From: Lachnospiraceae bacterium
Lineage (GTDB): Bacteria > Bacillota > Clostridia > Lachnospirales > Lachnospiraceae
NCBI GenBank assembly: GCA_022794265.1
Contig: JAAWEK010000017.1
Coordinates: forward strand, 27,212-91,211
DNA length: 64,000 bases
Reading direction: 5' to 3'
Under the pieces are notes generated by a model. The model did no database searches and was not told the origin of the DNA. It saw only the letters and a program-made list of their open reading frames with translations. A program made the position numbers and the translations under genes. Shown piece after piece: positions 1-9,164 of this stretch (the stretch's first letter is position 1; each line of letters begins with the position of its first letter).

Positions 1-267
1 ACCCAGTTCTTCCGCCTTAACCGCAACCTTATTACCGTCTACGTCCAGCTCAATGGTTTTTCCGGTAAATTCCGATATAAGCTCATTTACCGCCTCCATC
101 GCCTCATCGTACGTCATTCCACCCACATCAATATTATCAATGGTAATACCAACAGGTATCTTGTGTTCACTTGCATATGTATCTGTTTCCTGCAATGCAA
201 ATGCTCCAATCAAAACACAGAAACATCCGAAAAGGTATGTCATCCCCCTGTTTTTTTTGATATTCAT
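1..267 (-). CDS. VanW-family / PG-binding domain protein, N-terminal part (runs off the window)
   Basis: The first 89 codons of a secreted or membrane-anchored protein are visible; the rest lies left of position 1. The start ATG (267-265) is preceded by AAAGGAAG at good spacing. Residues 2-6 are basic (NIKKN) and are followed by a hydrophobic stretch (TYLFGCFCVLIGAFAL) that reads as a signal peptide or anchor ending near residue 30. After it comes a short domain with the pattern VGITIDNIDVGGMTYDEAM and a later VKAEELG, which is the layout of the PG_binding_4 repeat at the N terminus of VanW-family proteins and some L,D-transpeptidases. It therefore probably works at the cell wall. Which of the two catalytic or accessory C-terminal domains follows cannot be told from this fragment. 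Confidence 0.75.
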   Translation of the reverse strand, partial: MNIKKNRGMTYLFGCFCVLIGAFALQETDTYASEHKIPVGITIDNIDVGGMTYDEAMEAVNELISEFTGKTIELDVDGNKVAVKAEELG

Positions 268-342
268 ATTTACGGCTTCCTTTCATACAAATTTTGATAC
301 AATAATATGTTGTTTTTTGTAACCTGAAATGTTAAACTACTG

Positions 343-396
343 TAGAGCGTGTTTAAAAAATACAGATTGCAGAAAGCAATTTTCAGACACACTCTA
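343..396. repeat. 54-bp imperfect palindrome, candidate dispersed intergenic repeat
   Basis: The outer arms TAGAGCGTGTTT and AGACACACTCTA are imperfect inverted copies, and the centre folds again as GATTGC-AGAAA-GCAATT. Its left end contains the stop codon of the small membrane protein on the minus strand. No T-tract follows on either side, so it is not a classic terminator. Half-copies of the same motif (TGTGTTTGAAAA-TGC) occur at about 50480 and 58501. Confidence 0.55.
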
Positions 397-501
397 GTAC
401 AGCAAAGGGAGTGCTACGCCTAATATCATGGCCAGTACCAATAATATTATGATTATGTTGGAAATTATCTTTTTAGACTTCCTGTTATTAAAGTTTATCA
501 T
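394..501 (-). CDS. small single-pass membrane protein, 35 aa
   Basis: The protein begins with MINFNNRKSKK, continues as one long hydrophobic helix of about 20 residues and ends PLLY. A basic N terminus followed by one helix and almost no tail is the arrangement of tiny Firmicutes membrane proteins such as Prli42, but sequence identity to that family is not asserted. The start chosen is ATG at 501, preceded by CAGGTATAATC. An upstream ATG at 600 would give 68 residues, but its AAAGGAAG motif sits almost on top of the start codon and the added residues look non-native. The stop codon lies inside the palindromic repeat 343-396. Confidence 0.5.
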   Translation of the reverse strand: MINFNNRKSKKIISNIIIILLVLAMILGVALPLLY

Positions 502-711
502 GATTATACCTGTGCGTATCACCAGCCGGTTTTGATACCGCCTGTAATTCTGCCCGGAATAAAACAAATATATTTGCCGGTTGAAAACGGACAGATGCAT
601 CTTCCTTTCTTTCTATTGTACTTCAACCTGTTTATCATTCCCAGGTGTTACCACTGCAGAATGAGATTTACTTTTTTTAATAAAAATTATTTAAGATAGG
701 AGTGTTTCCTC

Positions 712-1320
712 TTGGGTGTTGTTATATTTTTTATTGTAATCGTTTTTATCCTGTGGCTTAGATATGAGCTGAAAAAAAGCTCCCGGACTCTTCAGAACGC
801 CAACGATAAGTTTTGGGAACGCGAAGAACTGGCCAACTCCACCAGAAAAAAATCTACCGATTCTCTCAATTATATCACAATTTCAGAAAAATCCCTACCT
901 TTTCTTGAAATTAATGATGAAATTGTTGCGAAATGTGTCAGCCAGCTTGTTTTTTTGAAAGATAAAAAAATTTTAAATCTTACCGGAAAAACCAATACGG
1001 ATTTAAAATTAGAATACGGCGCCGCAAATCTTACATTTCTCTCCGAATGTGATGAGCATTACACCACGCTCTCCCGGACGCTAAATACCTATTCTGCAAG
1101 GCTATATGAATTAGGCTATGAAGCGGAAGCCTGCAGGGTTCTGGAATTCGCCGTGGAAACCGGCTCCGACTCCTTAAGCATGTACCGGCTTCTGGCCGAA
1201 ATCTATGCCGGCCGCAATGATGCAGATAGTCTTGAATATTTGTTATTCAAAGCGAACCAGCTGGATTCCATGTTAAAAAAATCTATTGTCAATGACGTAT
1301 CTTTCCGTATTTCGCAATAA
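712..1320 (+). CDS. membrane-anchored protein with helical-repeat cytoplasmic domain, unknown function
   Basis: This 202-residue protein starts at TTG 712 with AGGAG nine bases upstream. Residues 2-18 form one hydrophobic helix (GVVIFFIVIVFILWLRYEL), followed by a charged linker and a helical region. Residues about 130-200 (YEAEACRVLEFAVETGSDS, then MYRLLAEIYAGRNDADSLEYLLFKANQ) have the A/L/Y spacing of tetratricopeptide-type repeats. I do not recognise a named family; a scaffold or adaptor role at the membrane is a guess from architecture. Its last 32 bases overlap, tail to tail, the 3' end of the exonuclease gene on the other strand. Confidence 0.7.
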   Translation: MGVVIFFIVIVFILWLRYELKKSSRTLQNANDKFWEREELANSTRKKSTDSLNYITISEKSLPFLEINDEIVAKCVSQLVFLKDKKILNLTGKTNTDLKLEYGAANLTFLSECDEHYTTLSRTLNTYSARLYELGYEAEACRVLEFAVETGSDSLSMYRLLAEIYAGRNDADSLEYLLFKANQLDSMLKKSIVNDVSFRISQ

Positions 1321-2008
1321 TCATATCTGCCATCCGGCTTCCTTCCCGTTGTGTCAGTTTTGAAAAATCCGTATTCTGTTCCAGACCGTGATAACGTACC
1401 AGTTTTTCCAGAAAGCGAACCTGCTTTGCCGCTATCATGGTCTGTTTTTTGGGTTTATAGTTCAGCCGTACCGGTTGAAATTCCACGTTCCGCTCATAAA
1501 TATTACAAAGTTTCTCATATAAACGGGCTGCTGCCTCTGCATCGCTGCCGGCCCGATGATGTTCTTTTTCTTTAATCCCATAATATTTGCACAGCTTATC
1601 CAGATTTTTTTCCGTTTCCGCCTCCATATACTTTCTCGCAATCAACAGGGTATCCATGCCGTACCACTCTCTTTCGAATACCTCTTCCAGCCCCAGATCA
1701 TAACATGACTGCATGATGAAGCTGAAATCAAATCCCACGGAATGACCCAGCAGAACATCATTGCCGAGAAACTCAATGAAATCAGGCATAACCTCATCAA
1801 TTCCGGGCGACTGATGCAACATATCTTCCCGGATTCCGGTAATTTCTGTAATATGCTCCCGAATCGGTATATTGGGATTGACCAGAGTTTCAAACCGTTC
1901 CGTTACCGTTCCGTTTTCCATCCGCAGAGCTGCGATTTCAATAATCCGGTCTTTTACCGGAGACAAACCTGACATTTCCAGATCAACGGATACATAATTT
2001 GTTAACAT
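1289..2008 (-). CDS. DnaQ/PolC-like 3'-5' exonuclease
   Basis: A 239-residue DEDDh exonuclease of the DNA polymerase III epsilon/PolC type. Exo I is VDLEMSG (Asp9, Glu11), Exo II is GHSVGFDFSF (Asp94), and Exo III is HHRAGSDA (His151, Asp156), so all catalytic residues are present. Residues after about 175 form an extra C-terminal region rich in Lys and Arg with no domain I can name. Such stand-alone enzymes trim 3' ends in repair or RNA/DNA turnover. It lies 36 bases downstream of nth and is probably co-transcribed with it and the radical SAM gene. The gene's 3' end overlaps the convergent gene at 712-1320 by 32 bases. Confidence 0.88.
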   Translation of the reverse strand: MLTNYVSVDLEMSGLSPVKDRIIEIAALRMENGTVTERFETLVNPNIPIREHITEITGIREDMLHQSPGIDEVMPDFIEFLGNDVLLGHSVGFDFSFIMQSCYDLGLEEVFEREWYGMDTLLIARKYMEAETEKNLDKLCKYYGIKEKEHHRAGSDAEAAARLYEKLCNIYERNVEFQPVRLNYKPKKQTMIAAKQVRFLEKLVRYHGLEQNTDFSKLTQREGSRMADMIIAKYGKIRH

Positions 2009-2044
2009 AATTTATTCTTCTCCAATAAGCAGCAATTTCAATTT

Positions 2045-2692
2045 TTATTTACCCGCGCCGGGACACAGTTCCCTCAGGAAACAATTCCCACAGTCCGGCT
2101 TTTTTGCTGTACATACGGTTCTTCCCAGCCGTATTACATGAATATTCCACAAAATCCACTGTTCTTTTGGCAGGATTTCCATCAGTTCAAATTCTATTTT
2201 CACAGGATCATCCGAATCTGTCAGTCCCAGCTTCCTGGATATTCTTTTCACATGGGTGTCCACAACAATGCTGGGTTCATTATAGATATTTCCCCGGATA
2301 ACATTGGCGGTCTTTCTTCCCACACCTGCCAGTGTCACCAGTTCCTCCAGTTCCGAGGGAACCTCTCCACCATATTCCTCCAAAAGCTTCCTGCAGCACA
2401 ATATGATGTTCTTTGCCTTATTTTTATAAAAACCAGTGGTATAGATATCCCGCTCCAGTTCTTTAACATCCGCATTTGCAAAGGCTTCCAGGGAACTATA
2501 TTTTACAAACAACTCCTTCGTTACAATATTAACTCTGGCATCCGTACACTGTGCACTTAATATGGTGGCTATCAGAAGCTGCCATGCATTTTCATGGTTT
2601 AAATAGCATTTATATTCTTTACCATATTCCTTATTAAATAATTCTATAATCCGTTCCACTTCCGCCTTTGTTCTTTTCCTTTTCTTTGCCAT
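2045..2692 (-). CDS. nth: endonuclease III (DNA glycosylase/AP lyase)
   Basis: Removes oxidised pyrimidines from DNA and nicks the abasic site. The 215-residue protein has the family's normal length. The helix-hairpin-helix is LAGVGRKTAN with the catalytic Lys, the general Asp is in IVVDTHVKR, and the C terminus carries the 4Fe-4S loop CTAKKPDCGNCFLRELC (spacing C-x6-C-x2-C-x5-C). AAGGAG lies about 13 bases before the ATG at 2692. It sits between a B12-type radical SAM gene (44 bases upstream) and a DEDDh exonuclease (36 bases downstream), so the three probably form one unit with a partial repair theme. Confidence 0.95.
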   Translation of the reverse strand: MAKKRKRTKAEVERIIELFNKEYGKEYKCYLNHENAWQLLIATILSAQCTDARVNIVTKELFVKYSSLEAFANADVKELERDIYTTGFYKNKAKNIILCCRKLLEEYGGEVPSELEELVTLAGVGRKTANVIRGNIYNEPSIVVDTHVKRISRKLGLTDSDDPVKIEFELMEILPKEQWILWNIHVIRLGRTVCTAKKPDCGNCFLRELCPGAGK

Positions 2693-2736
2693 ATTGAAAT
2701 TTAAACTCCTTTTCTTCGTCTGTACGCTCCGGAAAA

Positions 2737-4488
2737 TCAGAAGTCTTCCGGGAAAATCTCCCTTACGCCGGCTTCATAATTAATCTTATCCCGGATTCCG
2801 TAATCAAACAATACATAATTTTCTCTTTCAGCAGGTCCTTTTTTTATAAGTGCTTCATCCTTCTTCTTAACTGCTTCCGAATACTTCCGAATATCATAAT
2901 GAAACTTCTCAATATGAACATTCTTCCCCTGCTCCTTATAACGTCGATAAATATTTTTCAATACCGGTGGAGTTTCACTTTGAAAATAAACCGGCCGTGT
3001 CTTAATATTTTCCCTTAAATATACATCATACTTTAATAATTCAGAATAGAACGGTGGAAGCTCTTCATACTGCTTCTCAATAAATTCCAGCAGAAGATCA
3101 TATCTTGCAATCCTGGAATGTTTCTCTCCATTGGGTGCCGCTGCGGAATAATGTCTGGCAAGCTGCTCATACATTTCAAAAGGAGACTCAAAGATATTCT
3201 CCAAATAGGATATGGTATTTGTAAACTGCCTGCTGTTGTAATATATTTCAACTACATGTTCCATTTTTTTCAATTTTAAGATTTCATCATAAGTCAGCCA
3301 TTTGGTGTACAGAACTTCATAAGGCGGATGAGAGGAATATACCAGCCCGTAGGAGTCTGCCCGCTGCTCCATACCGGCTCCGCTCAATACTTTTAGAAAA
3401 CCCAGCTGCAATTGTTCCGGTTTCATTGCATACACATCATTAAAAGACTTTTTAAAACTGTCCCAATCCTCATAAGGCAGTCCTGCGATTAAATCCAAAT
3501 GCTGATGAATATTTCCGAAACTGTTAATCCTGCCCACCACCGATTTTAAGCGCTCAATATTCATGGTCCGGTCAATCCCGGCAATCGTTACCGGATTTGT
3601 AGACTGCACGCCGATTTCAAACTGTACCAGTCCCGGCCGCATCCGGCTCAGCAGTTCCAGCTCTTCTTCATCCAGCAAATCGGCAGAGATTTCAAAATGA
3701 AAATTTGTGATTCCGTTATCCTGTTCTAAAATAAACTTCCAAATTTCCATCGCATGACTCTTTTTGCAGTTAAACGTCCTGTCTACAAATTTTACCTGCG
3801 AAATGTTATTGTCAATAAAAAATTTCAGTTCCTGCTTTACCAGCGCCGTATTTCGGAACCGCAGTTTTTTATCTATAGAAGAAAGACAGTAACTGCATGA
3901 AAATGGACATCCCCTGCTGCTTTCGTAGTATATGATTTTGTTTCGAAACGGTTTAAGGTCGTCGTAAGGAAAGGGTATGCTGCTCAAATCCAGAAGGGGC
4001 TCCAACGGATTACTGATCAGTGTCCCATTTTCCCGGTTCCGATAGATAATTCCTTTGATTTCCGAAAGCAGAGACGTCCCCTGTGTATAGTAATTAACAA
4101 GATTTTTAAATATATTCTCGCCTTCTCCAATCATTATTCCGGTAATTTCAGGATATTCCTCCATAAATGCGACGGCATTATAGGATACTTCCGGTCCTCC
4201 CACCCAGATATCCGTATCCGGAAGAACTTTGGCAATATCCTCTATAACCCTGCCCATGTAATCCCGGTTCCAGATATAACAGGAAAACGCTATCACCTGC
4301 GGCTTTTTCAGATATATGCTTTGTACGATATCCGTAACATACTGATTAATGGTATATTCTGCAATTTCAATATCGGCGCCAGTATCCTCTGCATATTTTT
4401 TCAGTGAATAAACAGCCAGATTGGAATGAATATATTTCGCATTAATGGCGGTTAATAATATTTTTTTATTTTCAGACATTCCTATCAT
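2737..4488 (-). CDS. B12-binding domain radical SAM protein (DUF4080 type)
   Basis: 583 residues in the class B radical SAM layout. The N-terminal part (about residues 8-130) has a Rossmann-like cobalamin-binding region (ILLTAINAKYIHSNLAVYSLK; VIAFSCYIWN; IWVGGPEVSYNA). The radical SAM core has SSRGCPFSCSYCLSS, the CxxxCxxC cluster motif, near residue 195, followed by VKFVDRTFN and EIGVQST strands. The C-terminal 200 residues match the DUF4080 extension by pattern. Methyl transfer or another radical reaction is known for the superfamily; the substrate of this subfamily is unknown. A start at codon 4 (MSENKK) is also possible. A strong hairpin at 4522-4551 separates it from the chemoreceptor upstream. 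Confidence 0.85.
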   Translation of the reverse strand: MIGMSENKKILLTAINAKYIHSNLAVYSLKKYAEDTGADIEIAEYTINQYVTDIVQSIYLKKPQVIAFSCYIWNRDYMGRVIEDIAKVLPDTDIWVGGPEVSYNAVAFMEEYPEITGIMIGEGENIFKNLVNYYTQGTSLLSEIKGIIYRNRENGTLISNPLEPLLDLSSIPFPYDDLKPFRNKIIYYESSRGCPFSCSYCLSSIDKKLRFRNTALVKQELKFFIDNNISQVKFVDRTFNCKKSHAMEIWKFILEQDNGITNFHFEISADLLDEEELELLSRMRPGLVQFEIGVQSTNPVTIAGIDRTMNIERLKSVVGRINSFGNIHQHLDLIAGLPYEDWDSFKKSFNDVYAMKPEQLQLGFLKVLSGAGMEQRADSYGLVYSSHPPYEVLYTKWLTYDEILKLKKMEHVVEIYYNSRQFTNTISYLENIFESPFEMYEQLARHYSAAAPNGEKHSRIARYDLLLEFIEKQYEELPPFYSELLKYDVYLRENIKTRPVYFQSETPPVLKNIYRRYKEQGKNVHIEKFHYDIRKYSEAVKKKDEALIKKGPAERENYVLFDYGIRDKINYEAGVREIFPEDF

Positions 4489-4516
4489 CCACTCCAGTAT
4501 TTATATATAATGCTTT

Positions 4517-4551
4517 AAAACGGCGGCATACGGTTCATACCGTATACCGCC
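4517..4551 (-). terminator. Rho-independent terminator of the chemoreceptor operon
   Basis: On the minus strand GGCGGTATACGG pairs with CCGTATGCCGCC (12 bp, one wobble, 6-nt loop) and is followed by GTTTT. It lies about 47 bases after the stop of the chemoreceptor gene and before the radical SAM start. Confidence 0.75.
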
Positions 4552-4597
4552 TGCTCTATCTCTTTCCACGAAAACAACTGCTCAGCAAAAACAAATA

Positions 4598-6658
4598 TTA
4601 TACTTTAAACTGTTTCATGGTATGTTCAAGATTTTCTGATATAACCTTTAGCCGTTCTGCTTCTTCCCGTACATAACCTGTATTAACCGATACATGTTCT
4701 GCATTCATGGCTACTTCTGTTGTACCCTTTGCACCTTCCTGGGTCGCATCCTTCAAATCACTGAACGATTTAATGATGATTCCGATTTCATTGGAAATAT
4801 TCCGTGCTGCCAGAGAGAATTCCTGTAAAATATCCTCCATATTCTGTGCATCATTATTATACTGTTCACTGGTATCCATCAGTTTCCGATTGGTTTCTTT
4901 TACATGACTTTCAATAAATCCCAACACTTCCGTTGCGTTATTACACAAATTATCAACCGCATCTGTAACATTCATCGTAATCTTCTGAATCTGAATAGCC
5001 GTTTCCTCACAGTTCTCTGCAAGTTTCCGGATTTCATCGGCAACAACAGCAAAACCCTTGCCTGATTCTCCGGCTCTGGCTGCTTCAATAGAAGCATTCA
5101 GTGAAAGAAGTGTGGTCTGATCTGCAATATTCAGAATAGCATTGGTCAGCTGGTCAATCTGTTCCACCTGTTTGGACTCTTCAATGGCAGCTTTCAGTCT
5201 GCCTTCCGATTGTTTGGAAAGAATTTCTGTTTCTTCATAAGATTTTGCAGCTTCCACCTTTAGTATGTTGGCTCGCTCACTGATTCCCTGTACAGCCAGC
5301 ATACCCTCCCGGTTTTTATCATTCATCTTATCAATATGAACCACCATATTGTTGGAAGATGTGCTGAGATTTTCCGCAGTTGCAGCCGTCTCTTCCATGC
5401 TGGCCGCCAGTTCTTCTGAAATAGCAGAGATATTTGATACCTGATCCACCAAATTCCCTATTACGTTTTCCAGCTGCCCTACTGCGCCAGATATATCTTT
5501 GCTGCTATTTCCTACCAGTCCCACCGTACTCTTCATATTCATCTGAACCGAATCCAGAGCCTTTGCCAAAATTCCTGTTTCATTTCTATTTTTCAGATAA
5601 GGTTTATATTTGATACCGGTAAAATCTCCATTTTGCATAAGGGATAAATCCTCTGCCACCTTACGAATCGGTTTGGATATCCTTCTGCCCAGAATATTTG
5701 CTATCAGTATTGCAAATACGCATATAATGAGAGTAATGACCAAAGCATAAAGCAGAACCGTTCTGGTCGCGGAATTAACTTCACTCACAGGGGCTTCCAT
5801 CAGCACCGTATAGCCATTATTCATTTTGGCATATCCTATGAAGCTGGCTGAGCCTTTATTGGTATTCAGACGAATCACTCCCGAATTAATTTCATTGGCA
5901 AGATTATCTATTAACTGGGTATATCCCACACTGGTCAGGGTCTCATTAATGTTATAAACACTGTCCACTGCAAAATACTGGTCTGCATCTACCAGACTGG
6001 CATGACCGGTTTCATACAGCTCTACCCCGCTGACCAGAGTGGCAAACTTATCAAACGGCACACAGAGGCTTATCATTGCAAACAGCTCGTCACCAAAATA
6101 CACCGGATAACCATAGGTCATAACATTTTGTTGTACTGCAGCATCGTAACGGGATTTCTGCCACTTTGCTTCGCCTTTTTCTTCTACGTCACGCCACCAT
6201 GCAAATTCCGGCTGTTTGCTGAACCAGGTGACATACCACTCGCTGGCATCAAATGTTTGTTTTTTGTCTCCCAAATACCATGTACCAATCATCGTCTCAA
6301 TTTCATGAGGACTGATATATACGCTTAAGCTTAAAATATCCTCATAATCCGTGCTGACCCGTTTCACATAGGCATCAATACTGTCAATATACTGTTGATC
6401 ATAATCCGTATCCAGAATTTTGCTGCTGTCTGCAGTTGCCGCAATATAATCGCCTATACTTTTGGCAACACTTTCATACTGGGCAAACTCCGTATTCATC
6501 TGGTTTGCATACTGAAGCGCCATTGCTCCCAGTTTGCCTGTGGCCTCCTGTTCGATCACATCAGAAGACGTAAATACCGTTACGGTTCCCACAATTGCCG
6601 TTGCGGCGATGACACAGGCAGTGATTCCGGCAATTATGCTTGTAGATATCTTCTTCAT
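4598..6658 (-). CDS. methyl-accepting chemotaxis protein with extracellular sensor domain
   Basis: A transmembrane chemoreceptor that passes ligand information to CheA/CheW. Helix 1 is near residues 7-32 and helix 2 near 300-322; between them lies a roughly 265-residue extracytoplasmic domain of Cache appearance ([52 protein letters not shown]). A HAMP region follows ([20 protein letters not shown]), then the signalling domain with the hairpin tip region [21 protein letters not shown] and [20 protein letters not shown]. No NWETF-like tail is present. The start at 6658 (MKKIST) is preferred over 6664 because GAGGAA then has an 8-base spacing. Only about 27 bases separate it from the cyclic-nucleotide-type gene upstream, implying one transcript and possibly one signalling module. 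Confidence 0.92.
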   Translation of the reverse strand: MKKISTSIIAGITACVIAATAIVGTVTVFTSSDVIEQEATGKLGAMALQYANQMNTEFAQYESVAKSIGDYIAATADSSKILDTDYDQQYIDSIDAYVKRVSTDYEDILSLSVYISPHEIETMIGTWYLGDKKQTFDASEWYVTWFSKQPEFAWWRDVEEKGEAKWQKSRYDAAVQQNVMTYGYPVYFGDELFAMISLCVPFDKFATLVSGVELYETGHASLVDADQYFAVDSVYNINETLTSVGYTQLIDNLANEINSGVIRLNTNKGSASFIGYAKMNNGYTVLMEAPVSEVNSATRTVLLYALVITLIICVFAILIANILGRRISKPIRKVAEDLSLMQNGDFTGIKYKPYLKNRNETGILAKALDSVQMNMKSTVGLVGNSSKDISGAVGQLENVIGNLVDQVSNISAISEELAASMEETAATAENLSTSSNNMVVHIDKMNDKNREGMLAVQGISERANILKVEAAKSYEETEILSKQSEGRLKAAIEESKQVEQIDQLTNAILNIADQTTLLSLNASIEAARAGESGKGFAVVADEIRKLAENCEETAIQIQKITMNVTDAVDNLCNNATEVLGFIESHVKETNRKLMDTSEQYNNDAQNMEDILQEFSLAARNISNEIGIIIKSFSDLKDATQEGAKGTTEVAMNAEHVSVNTGYVREEAERLKVISENLEHTMKQFKV

Positions 6659-6685
6659 GGCCATTTCCTCTCTTTCGTCTTTATT

Positions 6686-9046
6686 TTAGTTATCCTGAAT
6701 GAAATTTAGATTATCTTCCAATATGGAATTGACATTTCCATTGGTATTTTTTATAGAAGTATACCGGTTATTCAGTTCCTTTAATTTTTTCAGTTTTTCC
6801 CTTTCGTATCTGGCCACTCCTTCCGCAAACAACGGATGGGAAGATATTTTTTCCCTATATTTCTTTGCAAACGGACAATAGGTAAACAATATCAGTCTTG
6901 CCACCTTATTTACCCTTGCAAGGCCCAGCGCTTCGTGTTCAATCCACAATTCATAATCCTTGATAAACATTTCCTTGCTGCTGTTTCTTGACTTGGCAAG
7001 CTGTTTCTTAATCTTTTCTTTTGCCTCCTCTGAAAGCTCTTTGTTTTTTCGGTAAAATTGTATATAATCGCAATATTCGGATGTCAGTGAACGCTCTCTG
7101 ACGTCATTCCAGTATGTACCTTGAATGGTTCTGCACAGTTCCCAGCGGAATGCACCTGTCATCCGGATTAGTGTCAGTTTTAAATCCTCCAGTGTGTAAA
7201 TCGGAAGCATAAATCTTCCTCTGGAATCTCTTTTCTTTCCCGCTATCTCCTGCCACATACTTCCTTTCTTACCCACAGTAGGCATTAGTATGATATCCGG
7301 AAGTACAATTTTATTGATACCCATCTTTGGAATTTTATCTTCTGCGCTCTCATACATATATTCTCTTGCATATGCCAGAAAATCAATCTCCGTAATTTCT
7401 TCTATCTGCCTGATCAGGTCGGCTTTCTTAATCCTGCATTCCCTTGGAGATTTGAGAAAATCTTCTTCCTTCAGTACCGGACAAAACGTGGTAATCTGTC
7501 CGTTTGTCAACCGGTTATTTACGGTAAACATATTTTTAATTTCAAACTGAACTTTCCGTTTCCGGTCATTCAGATATTCCCGCTCCTGTGCATCCGTAAA
7601 CTTTTCTGTTTTCTTTAATTCCCTGAATTCTTCCACATAATCCAGATCAAACTCATTTTTGGAAGGCTCCCTTCGTCCTGTATATATAGCGCTCAGCCAC
7701 TGGCGAATGGTAAATATGCACGGGCGGCCCATATCATTGTCGTCGTTGCCGTCTTTGACCCGCCCTACCGCATCGTCGCTGTAGATATCCACAATAGTTT
7801 CACTTCCCAGCATTTTTTCATCAATCACGCCAAAATTCAGAAACACATCTATATATCTCTCATGGTTGTTTTCATCTTCAGCCCTAAAAAATACTTTTTC
7901 ATAAATATTATAAAATCCGTCTGTTAATATCTTCCTCAGTTTTCTGCTCTCGTCATCCGTTCCAAACTTATCCTTTAATGCCTGGAAAGCTGCAAGATAC
8001 TTCTCATAAAGAGCGGTTTCTTCCTTACTGTATCCGGCATACTCTGCCAGTTTATGAAAGGTGCCGGAAGACTCTGATACAACATCCTCCGCCGCACTTC
8101 TGGAGTAATCTGACATCATATCCGTATCGCTTTCAACGGAAGAATTCTTTTTAACCTGATTACCAACAGCCGAATAAATATCCATGATTTTATTATAATC
8201 ACAATTATATTTCAGCCCCAGAACTTCTTCTATCGTACTTTTTGACTCTTTGATGGCAGAAACAATTTCTTCCACCATATCCATAACATCTTTAACATTT
8301 CCCCCTGCTTCTGCTGCTCCCAGGGCAAGTTTGGAACACATCGAAAAAATATTCACTGCTCCGGAACACAGATATGCATTATTTTCATAAAATGTTGTAA
8401 TTAACTTCTTACATTTATCATTCAATTCATCTGCCAGATCCGATTCCAGTGTCAGATGAAACCTTAATATTTCAAAATCCGATTCAAAAAATGATTTATG
8501 TATGTCTTTCGGCAAATCCATCAGTTTGACCAGATATTCCGTGCCTGAATAATCATCGCTTTTCTCATACGCCTGCATTTCCAAATCATCAATTTCTTTA
8601 CATATAATCGGTTTCGCTGAATATGTCTGACACAGCTTTTTGTATTTGTCATAACATACTTTTATCTTTTCATAGGTCTGGATTGTCAGATTATTTAATG
8701 CATCATATGCTGACATTATTTTCTTAAACTGAAATTCAGCAGAGAGTTCGCATAATTCCTTATAATCCTTTACTGCGGAAGATAACACGGACAAATCTTC
8801 ATAATCATTAAAATCTATATAGTATAACATGCATTCGCTCTGTGCATAGTAGTTAAAAATATATTCTCCTTCCCTGCCTGCCAGAATTCCTATTATATTT
8901 CCGGACGGAATCACATATTCCATAAAATCATTAACAGCCCTGATTGTTCCTTTTACAACCAAGGCTATCTGCTTCATCGGTTTTCCCTTTTCAAATATTA
9001 TTTTTCCCGTTTCAATTTTTGCTATATTTCTTGTCTCATTACCCAT
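6686..9046 (-). CDS. large protein with N-terminal cyclic-nucleotide-binding-like domain
   Basis: 786 residues. Residues about 5-110 follow a cNMP-binding beta-roll pattern (IETGKIIFEKGKPMKQIALVVKG; VIPSGNIIGILAGREGEYIFNYYAQSECMLYYIDF). The rest is a long, mostly helical and acidic cytoplasmic region that I cannot assign. No HTH domain is visible, so it is not a usual Crp/Fnr regulator. The last third contains FTIRQWLSAIYTGRREPS and a basic C-terminal helix. It is the first gene of a two-gene unit with the chemoreceptor, which suggests a role in chemotactic or stress signalling; that is inference from position. It has its own promoter at 9097-9125. The start ATG 9046 follows AGGAGAATTGCAAA. 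Confidence 0.75.
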   Translation of the reverse strand: MGNETRNIAKIETGKIIFEKGKPMKQIALVVKGTIRAVNDFMEYVIPSGNIIGILAGREGEYIFNYYAQSECMLYYIDFNDYEDLSVLSSAVKDYKELCELSAEFQFKKIMSAYDALNNLTIQTYEKIKVCYDKYKKLCQTYSAKPIICKEIDDLEMQAYEKSDDYSGTEYLVKLMDLPKDIHKSFFESDFEILRFHLTLESDLADELNDKCKKLITTFYENNAYLCSGAVNIFSMCSKLALGAAEAGGNVKDVMDMVEEIVSAIKESKSTIEEVLGLKYNCDYNKIMDIYSAVGNQVKKNSSVESDTDMMSDYSRSAAEDVVSESSGTFHKLAEYAGYSKEETALYEKYLAAFQALKDKFGTDDESRKLRKILTDGFYNIYEKVFFRAEDENNHERYIDVFLNFGVIDEKMLGSETIVDIYSDDAVGRVKDGNDDNDMGRPCIFTIRQWLSAIYTGRREPSKNEFDLDYVEEFRELKKTEKFTDAQEREYLNDRKRKVQFEIKNMFTVNNRLTNGQITTFCPVLKEEDFLKSPRECRIKKADLIRQIEEITEIDFLAYAREYMYESAEDKIPKMGINKIVLPDIILMPTVGKKGSMWQEIAGKKRDSRGRFMLPIYTLEDLKLTLIRMTGAFRWELCRTIQGTYWNDVRERSLTSEYCDYIQFYRKNKELSEEAKEKIKKQLAKSRNSSKEMFIKDYELWIEHEALGLARVNKVARLILFTYCPFAKKYREKISSHPLFAEGVARYEREKLKKLKELNNRYTSIKNTNGNVNSILEDNLNFIQDN

Positions 9047-9096
9047 TTTGCAATTCTCCTACAATACTAATCTACACTTTTATAAACTCTGTCTAT

Positions 9097-9125
9097 ATTG
9101 TATAACAAAATGAGGGGTATTGCAA
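9097..9125 (-). promoter_or_regulatory. promoter of the cNMP-domain/chemoreceptor operon
   Basis: On the minus strand TTGCAA (-35) and TACAAT (-10) are separated by 17 bp, about 50 bp upstream of the start at 9046. Confidence 0.6.
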
Positions 9126-9164
9126 ATTGATTTTATACTTTTCACAAATAACAAATACTGACTA

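Noticed and set aside
53-322. 89-codon plus-strand frame at the left edge
   Set aside because: Shadow of the minus-strand VanW-family gene, which has a signal peptide, domain pattern and ribosome binding site.
343-396. Palindrome read as a terminator
   Set aside because: No T-tract after the stem on either strand and poor GC in the stem; a dispersed repeat is the better reading.
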